Shown here: positions 34,301 through 42,838 of the stretch, piece by piece
How positions within the stretch are numbered: the stretch's first letter is position 1
How the letters are laid out: each line of letters begins with the position of its first letter
Source: Saprospiraceae bacterium
GTDB taxonomy: Bacteria > Bacteroidota > Bacteroidia > Chitinophagales > Saprospiraceae
Direction: 5' to 3'
Length of the DNA stretch: 55,324 nt
NCBI GenBank assembly: GCA_020630775.1
Contig: JAHDIN010000012.1
Coordinates: forward strand, 1 to 55,324
Notes under the pieces: generated by a model
The model's input: only the letters and a program-made list of their open reading frames with translations
What the model was told of the DNA's origin: nothing
The model's database searches: none
Made by a program: the position numbers and the translations under genes

Positions 34301-34687
34301 CTATTCTGAACCACTTATAGTATCTACAAATCTTTTTATTTGCATACTAATAATCCTCTTATTCAGTTTAGAAGTGTTTTTAAGGTAAAAGTCAAATTCT
34401 GTCTTTGTCATCATTCCTATAACGATCCCAATAATCTGATGTCTTAAAGATTTGTTGTTGCTGACTTGTGTTTTTACGAATTCAATGAGAATTTTTAGAT
34501 CACTTTTGTCGATCGAATTTAATTTTTTTTCAAAGTATTTTGAATGAACCAAAAGGTCTAATGTAATTGGATGTTGGAATTTTAATATCTGCCTTAAGGT
34601 TTTATTTTGAAAGGTTTCTATTGGGGAGGAATGTTTTGTCGAAATAATTAATTTATCACGTACTTCCGTGAGTTTTGTGTCTCTCAT
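34301..34687 (-). CDS. Conserved Bacteroidota protein of unknown function
   Basis: A 128-aa helical cytosolic protein. Features: SPIETFQNKTLRQILKFQHPITLDLLV, then a charged middle, and LRHQIIGIVIGMMTKTEFDFYLKNTSKLNKRIISMQIKRF near the end. I recognise this pattern (FQNxTLRxILKFQ, GxxxGMxTxxEF) from short Bacteroidota proteins sometimes mislabelled glyoxalase; nothing in it fits a glyoxalase fold. It is transcribed away from the tRNA gene. The 209 bases between it and cysD hold no gene that I can see. Confidence 0.7.
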   Translation of the reverse strand: MRDTKLTEVRDKLIISTKHSSPIETFQNKTLRQILKFQHPITLDLLVHSKYFEKKLNSIDKSDLKILIEFVKTQVSNNKSLRHQIIGIVIGMMTKTEFDFYLKNTSKLNKRIISMQIKRFVDTISGSE

Positions 34688-34789
34688 TAGGAAAAAACAA
34701 ATTCTGTTGCATTATGTTTTCTCTTTTTACACTTCTTATATATAGTGATGTTAGTCTCCGAAGAGATTAATTGTTTTATTTAAAAGAAT

Positions 34790-34797
34790 TACATTTG
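34790..34797 (+). promoter_or_regulatory. -7 promoter box of the tRNA-Val gene
   Basis: Exact TACATTTG (TAnnTTTG) ends 19 bases before the tRNA 5' end. A TTG lies 16 bases upstream (34771-34773), slightly short of the usual -33 spacing. Confidence 0.7.
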
Positions 34798-34816
34798 CAA
34801 TCGATTAAAAGCAAAA

Positions 34817-34891
34817 GGGTTATTAGCTCAGTTGGTTTAGAGTACTGCCTTGACAGGGCAGGGGTCACTGGTTCGAGTCCAGTATAACCCA
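34817..34891 (+). tRNA. tRNA-Val(GAC)
   Basis: A 75-base cloverleaf folds fully. Acceptor arms GGGTTAT and ATAACCC pair; D-stem GCTC/GAGT with one wobble; anticodon stem CTGCC/GGCAG around loop TTGACAG, giving anticodon GAC at 34852-34854; T-arm ACTGG-TTCGAGT-CCAGT. The discriminator base is A (34891). The 3' CCA is not encoded. It reads GUC and GUU valine codons. Confidence 0.97.
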
Positions 34892-34894
34892 CAA

Positions 34895-34922
34895 AGACTC
34901 ATACAAAGTATGGGTCTTTTTT
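34895..34922 (+). terminator. Terminator of the tRNA-Val gene
   Basis: AGACTCATAC (34895-34904), loop AAA, GTATGGGTCT (34908-34917), a ten-pair stem with one G-U, then a run of T. It starts four bases after the tRNA. Confidence 0.92.
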
Positions 34923-34991
34923 ATTTTGATATTTAGAATAAGCGCATACCAAGTTTTTGTCCTGAAGATCAAATTCTTGATAATCAAATAA

Positions 34992-35030
34992 AAAAGAGCC
35001 CCTGATTTACCAGATCAGAGGCGTCTTTTT
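34992..35030. terminator. Bidirectional terminator between tRNA-Val and amtB
   Basis: GCCCCTGAT (34998-35006) and ATCAGAGGC (35014-35022) form a nine-position stem with one mismatch. T-runs lie on the plus side (35026-35030) and, on the minus strand, beyond the left arm (complement of 34987-34995), so it can end the amtB transcript. Confidence 0.82.
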
Positions 35031-35076
35031 AATCCCAACCAACAGGGACCTATAACAAATGAAAAAACTTTCGAAA

Positions 35077-36363
35077 TTAATTGTAAGCAGCAAGTCGGTG
35101 TTCTTCAATATCTAACCCCTTTTCTTGTTCTACATCTGAAACTCTCAAGCCGATAGTTGCCTTTAATATGAAGAATATCAGAAAAGAAAAAAGGAAGGTA
35201 AAAGCTCCACAGGCAAAAATGCCGGTTAACTGATCCGTGAGAGTGCCAATACCTTCCTCATCAAACTTTCCAAATATTGCTACTGCAATGGTGCCCCATA
35301 TGCCGCATACTAAATGCACTGATGTAGCACCTACAGGGTCATCTAATTTTAATTTGTCAAAAAATGTAACTGACAATGGAATTAGAATGCCTGCGATAAA
35401 ACCAATAATAACTGAACTAGAAACTGTAATAACATCTGCGCTAGCAGTGATGCCTACCAGTCCTCCAAGTATGCCATTCATAACCATTGGAAGGTCATAA
35501 TTTTTAAATAGTAGCATACTTGTTAAATAAGAACCGATTGCACCAGCTGCAGCACCTAAACTGGTTGTTACAAAAACCAATGATACAGATTCAGGATCCG
35601 CACTTAATACTGAACCTCCATTGAATCCAAACCAACCAAACCATAATAAGAAAACACCTATAGCTGCTAAAGGCATACTGTGTCCTGTAATTGGACGGAT
35701 ACCCTTTTTTGTATACTTTCCTTTTCTAGGACCTACTAATATTATTCCTGCTAATGCCGCCCATCCTCCTACGGAATGAACAATGGTCGAGCCTGCGAAA
35801 TCATAGAAACCTAATGCGTCTAACCATCCTAAACCCCACTTCCACATCCCAGTGATCGGGTAAATGACCGCTACAAAGATGGTCGCAAAAATTAAAAATG
35901 CGTTCAATTTAATTCTTTCAGCAACAGCACCTGAAACTATGGTTGCACCTGTCGCGGCAAACATCCCTTGAAAAATAAAATCACTCCAATAGGTATAGTT
36001 GCCATATGCTGAAGTCATATCTTCGGGTGAAGGATTTAAGAAAAATCCAGAAAATCCAAACCAACCTCCTTCATTGAGTCCAGGGTACATTAAATTAAAA
36101 CCACAAATGCAATATGTTAATAAACCGATTGCAATGATCATGGCATTTTTAAATAAAATATTGGTTACATTTTTTTTCTGAACAAAACCTGCCTCTAAGC
36201 AAGAAAAACCTAAATGCATTATAAAGACTAAAACAGTAGCTATTAGAATCCATAGATTATTAGTTAGGAACTGAGCGTGTTCTGCTGCACTCAAAGCCTC
36301 ATTGGCTTTTTGTAAAATTTCATTTTCTAATGCAATACTGTTATCGTTCATTCTGTTTCCCAT
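35077..36363 (-). CDS. amtB: Ammonium transporter
   Basis: A 428-aa inner-membrane channel for ammonium with eleven predicted helices. Signatures: FLTNNLWILIATVLVFIMHLGFSCLEAGFVQ at the first helix (seen as LEAGFVQKKN), GLGWLDALGFYDFAGSTIVH (ASP and pore His region), GFNGGS and VHLVCGIWGTIAVAIFG with the second His. The tail after helix eleven is short. Its start overlaps the glnK stop by one base (TAATG). Two starts, Met1 and Met5, are possible; Met1 overlaps glnK. Uptake of ammonium is gated by the P-II protein encoded upstream. Confidence 0.95.
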   Translation of the reverse strand: MGNRMNDNSIALENEILQKANEALSAAEHAQFLTNNLWILIATVLVFIMHLGFSCLEAGFVQKKNVTNILFKNAMIIAIGLLTYCICGFNLMYPGLNEGGWFGFSGFFLNPSPEDMTSAYGNYTYWSDFIFQGMFAATGATIVSGAVAERIKLNAFLIFATIFVAVIYPITGMWKWGLGWLDALGFYDFAGSTIVHSVGGWAALAGIILVGPRKGKYTKKGIRPITGHSMPLAAIGVFLLWFGWFGFNGGSVLSADPESVSLVFVTTSLGAAAGAIGSYLTSMLLFKNYDLPMVMNGILGGLVGITASADVITVSSSVIIGFIAGILIPLSVTFFDKLKLDDPVGATSVHLVCGIWGTIAVAIFGKFDEEGIGTLTDQLTGIFACGAFTFLFSFLIFFILKATIGLRVSDVEQEKGLDIEEHRLAAYN

Positions 36364-36707
36364 TATTTATTAATGGCTTCAGAGCCCTTTAATCCAGTCC
36401 TGATATTTATAATATTATCTACGTCAGATACCATAATTAAACCATCTCCATTTTCTCCTGTATAAGCTGCTTTTTGAATAGCCTCTAATGCAGAATTGAC
36501 ATAAGGCTCAGAGAGAATAATGATCAACTGAATTCTTGGAATATAGCCCATGTCATAGGCTGTCCCACGATACGATAAGGATTCTCCCTTTTGATGACCA
36601 TAGCCTTTCACCTCATAAAAAGTAAAGAAGTTGATCTCCTTAGAAGAAAGGGCATCTTTTACATCTTCAAATTTTGAAGCTCTTACTATGGCTTGAATTT
36701 TTTTCAT
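36363..36707 (-). CDS. glnK: Nitrogen regulatory protein P-II
   Basis: A 114-aa trimeric sensor of ATP, ADP and 2-oxoglutarate that blocks AmtB when nitrogen is plentiful. MKKIQAIVRASKFEDVKDAL is the canonical start; the T-loop VKGYGHQKGESLSYRGTAYD includes Tyr51, the uridylylation residue in other bacteria, and GENGDGLIMVSDVDNIINIRTG is the B/C-loop region. It precedes amtB with a one-base overlap, the classical glnK-amtB pair. Whether modified by GlnD here is unknown. Confidence 0.94.
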   Translation of the reverse strand: MKKIQAIVRASKFEDVKDALSSKEINFFTFYEVKGYGHQKGESLSYRGTAYDMGYIPRIQLIIILSEPYVNSALEAIQKAAYTGENGDGLIMVSDVDNIINIRTGLKGSEAINK

Positions 36708-36843
36708 TTTTATTTAAGCTCGTTCTAAAATCGATATGTTGACAGATTAATTATGAACAATTCTCATGGATCTTGTTATCTTTATTAGGCGCGTATTTTG
36801 TTTAAAATACTGATAGTCAATAAATTATAATTCAATAAATTTC

Positions 36844-38331
36844 ATGGCTATATCAAAATCTGAAGATCTTTTTTTACTCATAAAGTCTATGAGTAAGTCT
36901 GAAAAACGCAGCTTTAGGCTATATGCAGAGCGAATTCAAGATTCAAAGGAGTTAGAATATATGAGGCTTTTTGATGTCATTGATAAATCTAAAAAGCCTT
37001 CTGATACTCTTGTTTTGAATGCCTTAGGCTTTAAAGACAAAGCCAAATACAGTAATTATAAGCGCCATCTGTATGAACAAATATTGATAAGTCTGCGGAT
37101 GACTAAGAAAACAGGTTTTAAAAATTTCAGAGTAAGAGAATTAATTGATTTTGCATACGTCCTATATGGAAAAGGGTTGCATATGCAATCACTTAAAGTA
37201 TTGGCCAAGGCGAAAACTATTGCACAAAAAGAGGGGCTTGAATTTGGGCTACTCACCATATTGGAATTTGAAAAACTAATTCAATCTAGGCACATTACAC
37301 GTACAAAGTTGGAGACAATGAATGATCTACTGATTGAATCTTCAAGCCTAGCTGAGTCGATTAATAATAGAGTGCTTCTAAGCAATCTACGTCTAACTAT
37401 GCATAGGTATTATATCGAACTCGGCTATGCAAAAAATCAAAAACAAGAACGAGAGGTTAAGGTTTTATTTCAAGAGCAGTTGAAAAATATAAAAGAAGAT
37501 AGCCTAAGTAGATCTGAAAAAATTCACCTTAATCAAGCATATGTTTGGTACCACTATATTCTAAATGAATTTGAAAAATGTTTTGAATATTCTGAAAGAT
37601 GGATAAGCTTATTTGAGCCGCACAAATTGGATAAGTTAGATGTCAATCTTTATTTCAGAGCTAATCATTATTTATTAGTTTGTTTATTTTATTTAAATGA
37701 TAAAAAGAAGTTTAATAAGTACCTCGAGTCTTTAAGTCAATTTAGAGATTCGAATTATTCAAAATTTGATGAAAATTCGAAAATAGTTTCCTTCTTATAT
37801 GTGCATCAGGCAAGATTAAATGCGTACATCATTTCAAAAAATTTTGAGGAAGGCATTTTGAATATTCCAAGGACGCTAAAGCGATTAAATAGATATAAGA
37901 ATAAGCTAGATGAGCATAAGGTTATGATCTTTTACTTTAAGATTGCTTGGATCTATTTAATGGGTGGAGCTCCTCAAAAATCAGTTAGTTATCTCACCGA
38001 TATTATAAACTTTTCTAATCGTTCATTAAGAGTAGATATTCAAGTGTATTCTAGATTGATGCATCTTATGGTGCAACTTAACTTAGGTAACTTTAATCTG
38101 ATTAATTCTTTATCAAGAAATTACAAACGATTCATAGTAAGTAATGACGCTTTACAAAGAACTGAAAGTAGTTTTTTGGAATTCATAAATCAATATTCAA
38201 AAGCTCCTTTACTTGACCGTAAAACTATAGTTAAAAAGTATATCCAAGAACTTAACGGATTAAAGAAGAACAAATATGAGAAAAGGGCTCTCATTTATTT
38301 AGATATCGTTAGTTGGATGAAAACCATTTAA
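36844..38331 (+). CDS. Conserved helical (TPR/solenoid-like) Bacteroidota protein
   Basis: A 495-aa cytosolic protein with no signal peptide or membrane segment. The start MAISKSEDLFLLIKSMSKSEKRSFRLYAERIQ contains an LIKSMSKSEKRxFxLY pattern that I have seen at the head of many Bacteroidota proteins of unknown function. The remainder is a regular series of helix pairs with large hydrophobics (for example YGKGLHMQSLKVLAKAKTIAQKEGL, AYVWYHYILNEFEKCFEYSERWI, FKIAWIYLMGGAPQKSVSYL), suggesting degenerate tetratricopeptide repeats and a scaffold role. It is 74 bases before a beta-barrel gene, which may share its transcript. Divergent from glnK. Confidence 0.65.
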   Translation: MAISKSEDLFLLIKSMSKSEKRSFRLYAERIQDSKELEYMRLFDVIDKSKKPSDTLVLNALGFKDKAKYSNYKRHLYEQILISLRMTKKTGFKNFRVRELIDFAYVLYGKGLHMQSLKVLAKAKTIAQKEGLEFGLLTILEFEKLIQSRHITRTKLETMNDLLIESSSLAESINNRVLLSNLRLTMHRYYIELGYAKNQKQEREVKVLFQEQLKNIKEDSLSRSEKIHLNQAYVWYHYILNEFEKCFEYSERWISLFEPHKLDKLDVNLYFRANHYLLVCLFYLNDKKKFNKYLESLSQFRDSNYSKFDENSKIVSFLYVHQARLNAYIISKNFEEGILNIPRTLKRLNRYKNKLDEHKVMIFYFKIAWIYLMGGAPQKSVSYLTDIINFSNRSLRVDIQVYSRLMHLMVQLNLGNFNLINSLSRNYKRFIVSNDALQRTESSFLEFINQYSKAPLLDRKTIVKKYIQELNGLKKNKYEKRALIYLDIVSWMKTI

Positions 38332-38405
38332 ATTATTACACTTATTGTCGTCTTTTTTCTATGACATTGGCGACCAATCCTTATATTCAGATATATTTCT
38401 AAACT

Positions 38406-39623
38406 ATGTATCTAAGATTGTGCTTGATGGTTGTTGTGTGCTATTGCTTTAGTAAGCTATCTGCACAAGAAGTGAATGTTTTTATACCTCAGCAGTATGA
38501 AGGTGCACTAAAAGGTAAAAGTATCTCTAAAGGTATTGAATTCTTTAGTTATGAATATCAATCATCTAAAGTAGATGTAAGGGATATGAAGAAGAAATAT
38601 CCTAATTTAAAAGCTGAAGATTTTGTAGATATTATCCCACCTTCTTTAAAAGACTATAGCAATGTCTCAATTTTAATGGCTGCTATAGGTGGCAACCCTA
38701 ATGGTGAAAAAGAACTTTTAATTTGGTTTATTGAGAATTACTACTCAAATATTGTCACCTTTTATATAGATAAAAATTTCGACAGAAATTTTTTAAATGA
38801 TGACCACCCCATAGTGTTGACGCCAAAAGATGGCGCGCAAGGCGTACAAGTTTTTCCTACATTATCTAATAAGAGTGGTATTACGCTTTACGTGCAAGTC
38901 CCTAAAAGAAACAAAGAAGAATTGCGACGTATATTGCCAAGACGAAAAATTCGATCGAAGTTATTTAATGATTTTGTTTTTGGAGCAAATCTTGGATTCG
39001 GGGTGGCTAAAGTTGAACATAGTTATTTAAGTACAATTACAAATTTCCCAGGATGGTATGACACTAACTTAACGGAAAAAAGTCTGGGGGTTAGTTTAGA
39101 AAAGTATTTTTCTTTTTTTAAAATAGGTGCTGAATTAACTTACCAGAGTGTTTTTCAATACACATCATATTTTAATTTACGAACGGATGAACCAAGGATT
39201 GAAATAAATAATGGCAATCGTAGAGTTATCGAAAATGTAACTACAGATATTAATAGAGATGAACATTCAACACAACGTTTAAGAGCGACACTAAATGCTA
39301 TGTTTAGATTGCATCTTTCTAGAAATTTCGAAGTTCAAGCAGGATATGGGTACGGTAATATCTACTATCTCAATAAACAATATATCGCCGATAAATTTGA
39401 AGAGCCCGAATTGGCATATGAACAAAAGAGCGATCAACTGCATCAGTTTAAGGTGTCAGCAGAATTTGCAGTAGGTAATAAGAAAGTAATTGGCCTAAAT
39501 TTTAACTATGATATTATTGATTGGAAACCAGTAGGATTTTTTGAATCAATAGAGGGTACTGGCCTCGAAAGAAATCATAATTCCATCAATTTTAACCTAT
39601 CTTATAAAACCTCGATATTTTAA
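38406..39623 (+). CDS. Exported protein with C-terminal beta-barrel character
   Basis: A 405-aa exported protein. Signal peptide MYLRLCLMVVVCYCFSKLSAQ. Residues about 22-180 form a hydrophilic domain (EVNVFIPQQYEGALKGKSISKG) that reads as soluble; from about 185 (NDFVFGANLGFGVAKVEHSY) the sequence alternates in barrel style and ends FNLSYKTSIF with a terminal aromatic. It is thus a possible outer-membrane protein with an N-terminal periplasmic domain. I do not recognise a family. It ends five bases from the stop of the convergent T9SS gene. Confidence 0.55.
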   Translation: MYLRLCLMVVVCYCFSKLSAQEVNVFIPQQYEGALKGKSISKGIEFFSYEYQSSKVDVRDMKKKYPNLKAEDFVDIIPPSLKDYSNVSILMAAIGGNPNGEKELLIWFIENYYSNIVTFYIDKNFDRNFLNDDHPIVLTPKDGAQGVQVFPTLSNKSGITLYVQVPKRNKEELRRILPRRKIRSKLFNDFVFGANLGFGVAKVEHSYLSTITNFPGWYDTNLTEKSLGVSLEKYFSFFKIGAELTYQSVFQYTSYFNLRTDEPRIEINNGNRRVIENVTTDINRDEHSTQRLRATLNAMFRLHLSRNFEVQAGYGYGNIYYLNKQYIADKFEEPELAYEQKSDQLHQFKVSAEFAVGNKKVIGLNFNYDIIDWKPVGFFESIEGTGLERNHNSINFNLSYKTSIF

Positions 39624-39628
39624 TCGAT

Positions 39629-40846
39629 TTAGAGCTTGAAGAATTTCTGAATACTTTGTGATTGCTCGTTTTTAATTAAGATAAAGTACATGCCTCTTTC
39701 TAAATTTGAAACGTCGATTTTCGTATCCTCATCTAAATTAATATCTAAAACCTCCTGCCCATTCATATTAAAAATAAGTCCTCTACCTGAAGTATTGATA
39801 TTTATAAAGCTTGAAGTAGGGTTTGGATAAATTGAAACAATGGTGTTTTGAAGATCGTTGTAGCTACTTAATATACGAGCATTTAATCGTCCATCTACGT
39901 TGAGTTGCAACACACCACTAGTATCGGGGATTCTATTTTCAGTAAACTCCAAAAGCACATGTTTTTCGTCAGCTTCGTAAAATCTATGATTGGTTAAATC
40001 TTGCGCTATCCCGAATCCACCAGGTAATTCAAAGCCGCCACCTAAGGTTTCTAATAATTCATTGACAGGTATCCAAAGTATTTGACCGAAAGCCATTGCT
40101 CCTATTTCAATATTAAAATCTGTAGATGTTGTTAATGTAGATTTTAGTACGTCGTGAGATTCTCCTAAGAGATTTAATGTTCCCCAAGCATCAGCTGTTT
40201 CTACAGTAGTTACTAAAGATGAAAATCGTAATGAATCAATCATTAGTCCAGGTATACCTGTATCGAACGAATCAATACCGGGTATGATTGATGCATCCAA
40301 TTGCACTTGAAAAAAAAGCGAGTCTCCAAAGGTGTCTTGGTAATTTAATGGACGCTTTATGTAAGTGAAATTATCATCGAGATTTGTACTTATATTTGCA
40401 CCTACACCACCAAACCCGCCAAAGCCATTAGCGTTAGCTGTACCAATAACATTTATAGCTGTATCACTTTTGATTGCAACAGCATTAAACAATCCCAAAT
40501 CTAGAATCATGTTAGCCTCAGGAAACGAATCTGCTATGGCAAAGGTGTCTATGCTCAAATAAACTTCTTCTGTAGTTCCACTGACTTCAAAAATATCATA
40601 AGTCCACTCTAAATCTCCGCCAGTAGCTCGATATGATAAAGTATCTTCAAAATTTTGAAAGGTGGTATAAATGAGAACATCTCCAGTGTCCGGAATGGTA
40701 TTGCCTTCAAGTGTAATTTGACAACTAATAGAATTTGCATTTACCACAATACAGATAAATAATACGGTAATCTTAATAATTTCTTTCAATTCAATTTTTT
40801 TATGCTTTTGAAGATATGCATTTTTATGAAATATAGTTTTTAGCAT
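39629..40846 (-). CDS. T9SS-secreted protein of unknown function
   Basis: A 405-aa exported protein. The signal sequence is preceded by a long basic stretch (about 25 residues rich in Lys) before the hydrophobic core ITVLFICIVVNANSISCQ; no closer Met exists, so the start is uncertain. The body holds a glycine-rich FGGFGGVGANI and repeated DTFAI/DSLRF strands. The last 75 residues are a T9SS sorting domain (VSIYPNPTSSFININTSG, GLIFNMNGQEVLDI, NLERGMYFILIKNEQSQSIQKFFKL). Its substrate or role is unknown; such proteins are usually surface-exposed or released. Confidence 0.75.
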   Translation of the reverse strand: MLKTIFHKNAYLQKHKKIELKEIIKITVLFICIVVNANSISCQITLEGNTIPDTGDVLIYTTFQNFEDTLSYRATGGDLEWTYDIFEVSGTTEEVYLSIDTFAIADSFPEANMILDLGLFNAVAIKSDTAINVIGTANANGFGGFGGVGANISTNLDDNFTYIKRPLNYQDTFGDSLFFQVQLDASIIPGIDSFDTGIPGLMIDSLRFSSLVTTVETADAWGTLNLLGESHDVLKSTLTTSTDFNIEIGAMAFGQILWIPVNELLETLGGGFELPGGFGIAQDLTNHRFYEADEKHVLLEFTENRIPDTSGVLQLNVDGRLNARILSSYNDLQNTIVSIYPNPTSSFININTSGRGLIFNMNGQEVLDINLDEDTKIDVSNLERGMYFILIKNEQSQSIQKFFKL

Positions 40847-40876
40847 TTGTAATTTGATACTTTAATTTTTGCAACT

Positions 40877-41665
40877 ATGTCAGTAAAAACAATTTGGGTA
40901 ACAGGCGCAAGCTCTGGAATAGGAGAGGCCATGGTCAAGCATTATGCTAAACAGGGCGTTAAATTGATCATATCTTCTAGAAGGAAGGAGGTGTTGAATA
41001 AACTTAAGAGTGAACTTCCTCAGCCTGAAAATGTAACTGTTGTTCCTTTGGACCTTGAGGATCACAGTGGTATGACCGAAGAGATTAATGCTGTTTTAAG
41101 TAACCATAAAGTTGATATCCTCATCAATAACGCTGGAATATCTCAACGATCTCAAGTCGTTGATTCTGATTTTAAAGTATTCAAAAGATTGGTCGATATT
41201 AATTACTTAGGAACGGTTCAAATTAGCCAGCTTGTCCTAAAGCATTTTTTAAAACACAAAGGTGGGCAGTTTGTGGTAATAAGTTCTGTTGCTGGCAAGA
41301 TTGGTGTCCCAGGTCGCGCAGGCTATTCGGGTTCTAAGTTTGCCCTTCATGGTTATTTTGACGCCTTACGAGCTGAAATGCATGGTAATAATATAGATGT
41401 CACAATGATTTGTCCAGGATACATTCAGACCAATATTTCGTTTAATGCTTTGACAAAAGATGGGAGTCCTCAAAATTCTATGGACGAGCTGACAAATAAT
41501 GGCATGGCTCTGCCTGCATTCATCAAGAAAGCAGTTAAGGCTATTGATAGCAAAAAGCCTGAAGTTTTAATCGGAGGATTTCGAGAAACAAAGATGGCGA
41601 TATGGGTATCTAAGTTTTTTCCATCTCTTTTCAGAAAAATGATAGTTAAGGCACAAACAACTTAA
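40877..41665 (+). CDS. Short-chain dehydrogenase/reductase
   Basis: A 262-aa classical SDR. Cofactor loop VTGASSGIGEAMV (8-20), NNAG (about 88-91), catalytic Ser in VISSVAGKIG and YxxxK as YSGSKFAL (about 150-157). The C-terminal PKMAIWVSKFFPSLFRKMIVKAQ-like tail is hydrophobic and basic (shown in pieces: MAIWVSKFFPSLFRKMI), suggesting peripheral membrane association as in DHRS7-like enzymes. Usual cofactor NADP(H) is suggested by SSRRKEVL after the first strand. Monocistronic, followed by a hairpin. Substrate unknown. Confidence 0.9.
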   Translation: MSVKTIWVTGASSGIGEAMVKHYAKQGVKLIISSRRKEVLNKLKSELPQPENVTVVPLDLEDHSGMTEEINAVLSNHKVDILINNAGISQRSQVVDSDFKVFKRLVDINYLGTVQISQLVLKHFLKHKGGQFVVISSVAGKIGVPGRAGYSGSKFALHGYFDALRAEMHGNNIDVTMICPGYIQTNISFNALTKDGSPQNSMDELTNNGMALPAFIKKAVKAIDSKKPEVLIGGFRETKMAIWVSKFFPSLFRKMIVKAQTT

Positions 41666-41674
41666 AAATTTAAC

Positions 41675-41708
41675 ACATATTAAATAAAAATTTAATATGT
41701 TTAGTTTT
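41675..41708 (+). terminator. A/T-rich hairpin after the SDR gene
   Basis: ACATATTAAAT (41675-41685), AAAA loop, ATTTAATATGT (41690-41700): a perfect 11-bp stem followed by TTAGTTTTT. G+C is very low but the form is that of a terminator. Confidence 0.65.
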
Positions 41709-41829
41709 TGGATCTCGATATAATGTTTGGAATTGTGAAACTTGAACATAATTTATTGAGGCAAATGTCATTTTCAGATTTTTTTAACAAATTTTATTCT
41801 GTGTGGCTATTTATTTAGGTCAACATTTG

Positions 41830-41849
41830 ATCTAACTTGCACGTTAGAT
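41830..41849. promoter_or_regulatory. Inverted repeat upstream of a small ORF
   Basis: ATCTAAC, six-base centre TTGCAC, GTTAGAT: a perfect 7-bp dyad ending seven bases before the ATG of the 38-codon ORF at 41856. Operator-like; no T-run. Confidence 0.4.
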
Positions 41850-41855
41850 AAATTC

Positions 41856-41972
41856 ATGAAACCGGATAATATGTTTAAGAAAAAGTCTTTAAATAGAATG
41901 TCCCTGAATTTTAGATCTCAGTGGAAAACGCTAATGGATAGGCTTGAAGAATTCTTTGTGAGCATGCATTAA
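41856..41972 (+). CDS. Possible 38-aa protein
   Basis: A short ORF, starting MKPDNMFKKKSLNRMSLNFR and ending DRLEEFFVSMH, in the otherwise gene-free 303 bases between the SDR gene and pxpC. It is basic at the N-terminus and has an amphipathic helix at the C-terminus. A dyad (41830-41849) sits just upstream. The stop shares TTAA with the pxpC stop on the other strand. There is no homology that I recognise, so it may be random; the tight fit to the gap and reasonable codon use are the only support. The rest of the 303-bp gap holds the SDR hairpin and A/T-rich sequence. Confidence 0.35.
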   Translation: MKPDNMFKKKSLNRMSLNFRSQWKTLMDRLEEFFVSMH

Positions 41973-42838
41973 GGATGCATTTGAAAATTAATGCGCGTAC
42001 CTATTTTCATTTGATTGAATCTCCAAGTTTCCTCTTCTGTCATATATGCTATTCTAGGGTAGCCACCAGTCGTTTGTCCATCTTGAAGAAGTAGTATTAA
42101 TTGGCCATTTGGTAACAATTGTATCGTGCCTGGAAAAGTAGGTGCACTTTTATCTAATTCAGTTTTAAATGCTTCAAGGGGCGTGTCACTTTTTAATTTT
42201 GATCCCATACGATTGGTCGCATTTGTAATCAGGTACTTGTTTTGAGTCAATAACAATTTTGAAGAATCAGATAGCCAATCGTATTCTGGTCCTTTAAAAA
42301 TATTAAGCTTAAACTGTTTGTTCCAGTTTTGAATTTCTATTTCTGTGAATGCATCAAACGCTTTGGTATCAGATACCCACTCCACTATGTCATTTTTTCT
42401 TAAGTACTGGCCATTTATTCCTCCCCATTTTGCTGGAAGATAAGTTGCCGTAGATCCTAAGTGATTTTGAGCTTTAATTTTTCCTTGAATACCAATATAG
42501 GATCTAAGACCATCAATCATCGGCCCACCTTTCAAAACATCACCTGACGAAACCTTGACTCTTTTATTAAGTGGCACCAAGTTGTTATCAATGCTCCATC
42601 TTGCATTTGCTCCTGTTAATGCAATTATCGCGTCGTCTATGAATTCCAACTGAGGTGCAATAGAGGTGCATTCAATGATAGGCCAATCTAAATCATTACT
42701 TAAGATTAATTGAGCCATTTGAGCAGCTTGCCCATCCATCACGCCGCTAATTGGACTTGCATAAAAAGCATACCCATTTCTTCCTGTATCTTGTATACTC
42801 AAAAGGATTCCGGGTTTTATGACTTTAAGCTTGCCCAT
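41969..42838 (-). CDS. pxpC: 5-oxoprolinase subunit C
   Basis: A 289-aa cytosolic subunit of the ATP-dependent 5-oxoprolinase PxpABC (biotin-dependent carboxyltransferase-like family, KipA type). Family patterns are KPGILLSIQDTGRNGYAF at the start, ALTGANARWSIDNN, GPEYDWL, the ATNRMGSKLKSD region and GTIQLLPNGQLILLLQDGQT then GGYPRIAYM. It overlaps pxpB by 14 bases and ends the operon. The enzyme returns 5-oxoproline, a damaged or cyclised glutamate product, to glutamate. Confidence 0.92.
   Translation of the reverse strand: MGKLKVIKPGILLSIQDTGRNGYAFYASPISGVMDGQAAQMAQLILSNDLDWPIIECTSIAPQLEFIDDAIIALTGANARWSIDNNLVPLNKRVKVSSGDVLKGGPMIDGLRSYIGIQGKIKAQNHLGSTATYLPAKWGGINGQYLRKNDIVEWVSDTKAFDAFTEIEIQNWNKQFKLNIFKGPEYDWLSDSSKLLLTQNKYLITNATNRMGSKLKSDTPLEAFKTELDKSAPTFPGTIQLLPNGQLILLLQDGQTTGGYPRIAYMTEEETWRFNQMKIGTRINFQMHP

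Noticed and set aside
34817-34891. tRNA gene as an integration site
   Set aside because: No partial copy of the tRNA 3' end and no integrase is nearby; the gene is flanked by ordinary terminators.
36708-36843. Sigma-54 promoter for glnK-amtB
   Set aside because: No TGGCA-N7-TTGCA-like pair is visible on the minus strand; only A/T-rich sequence.
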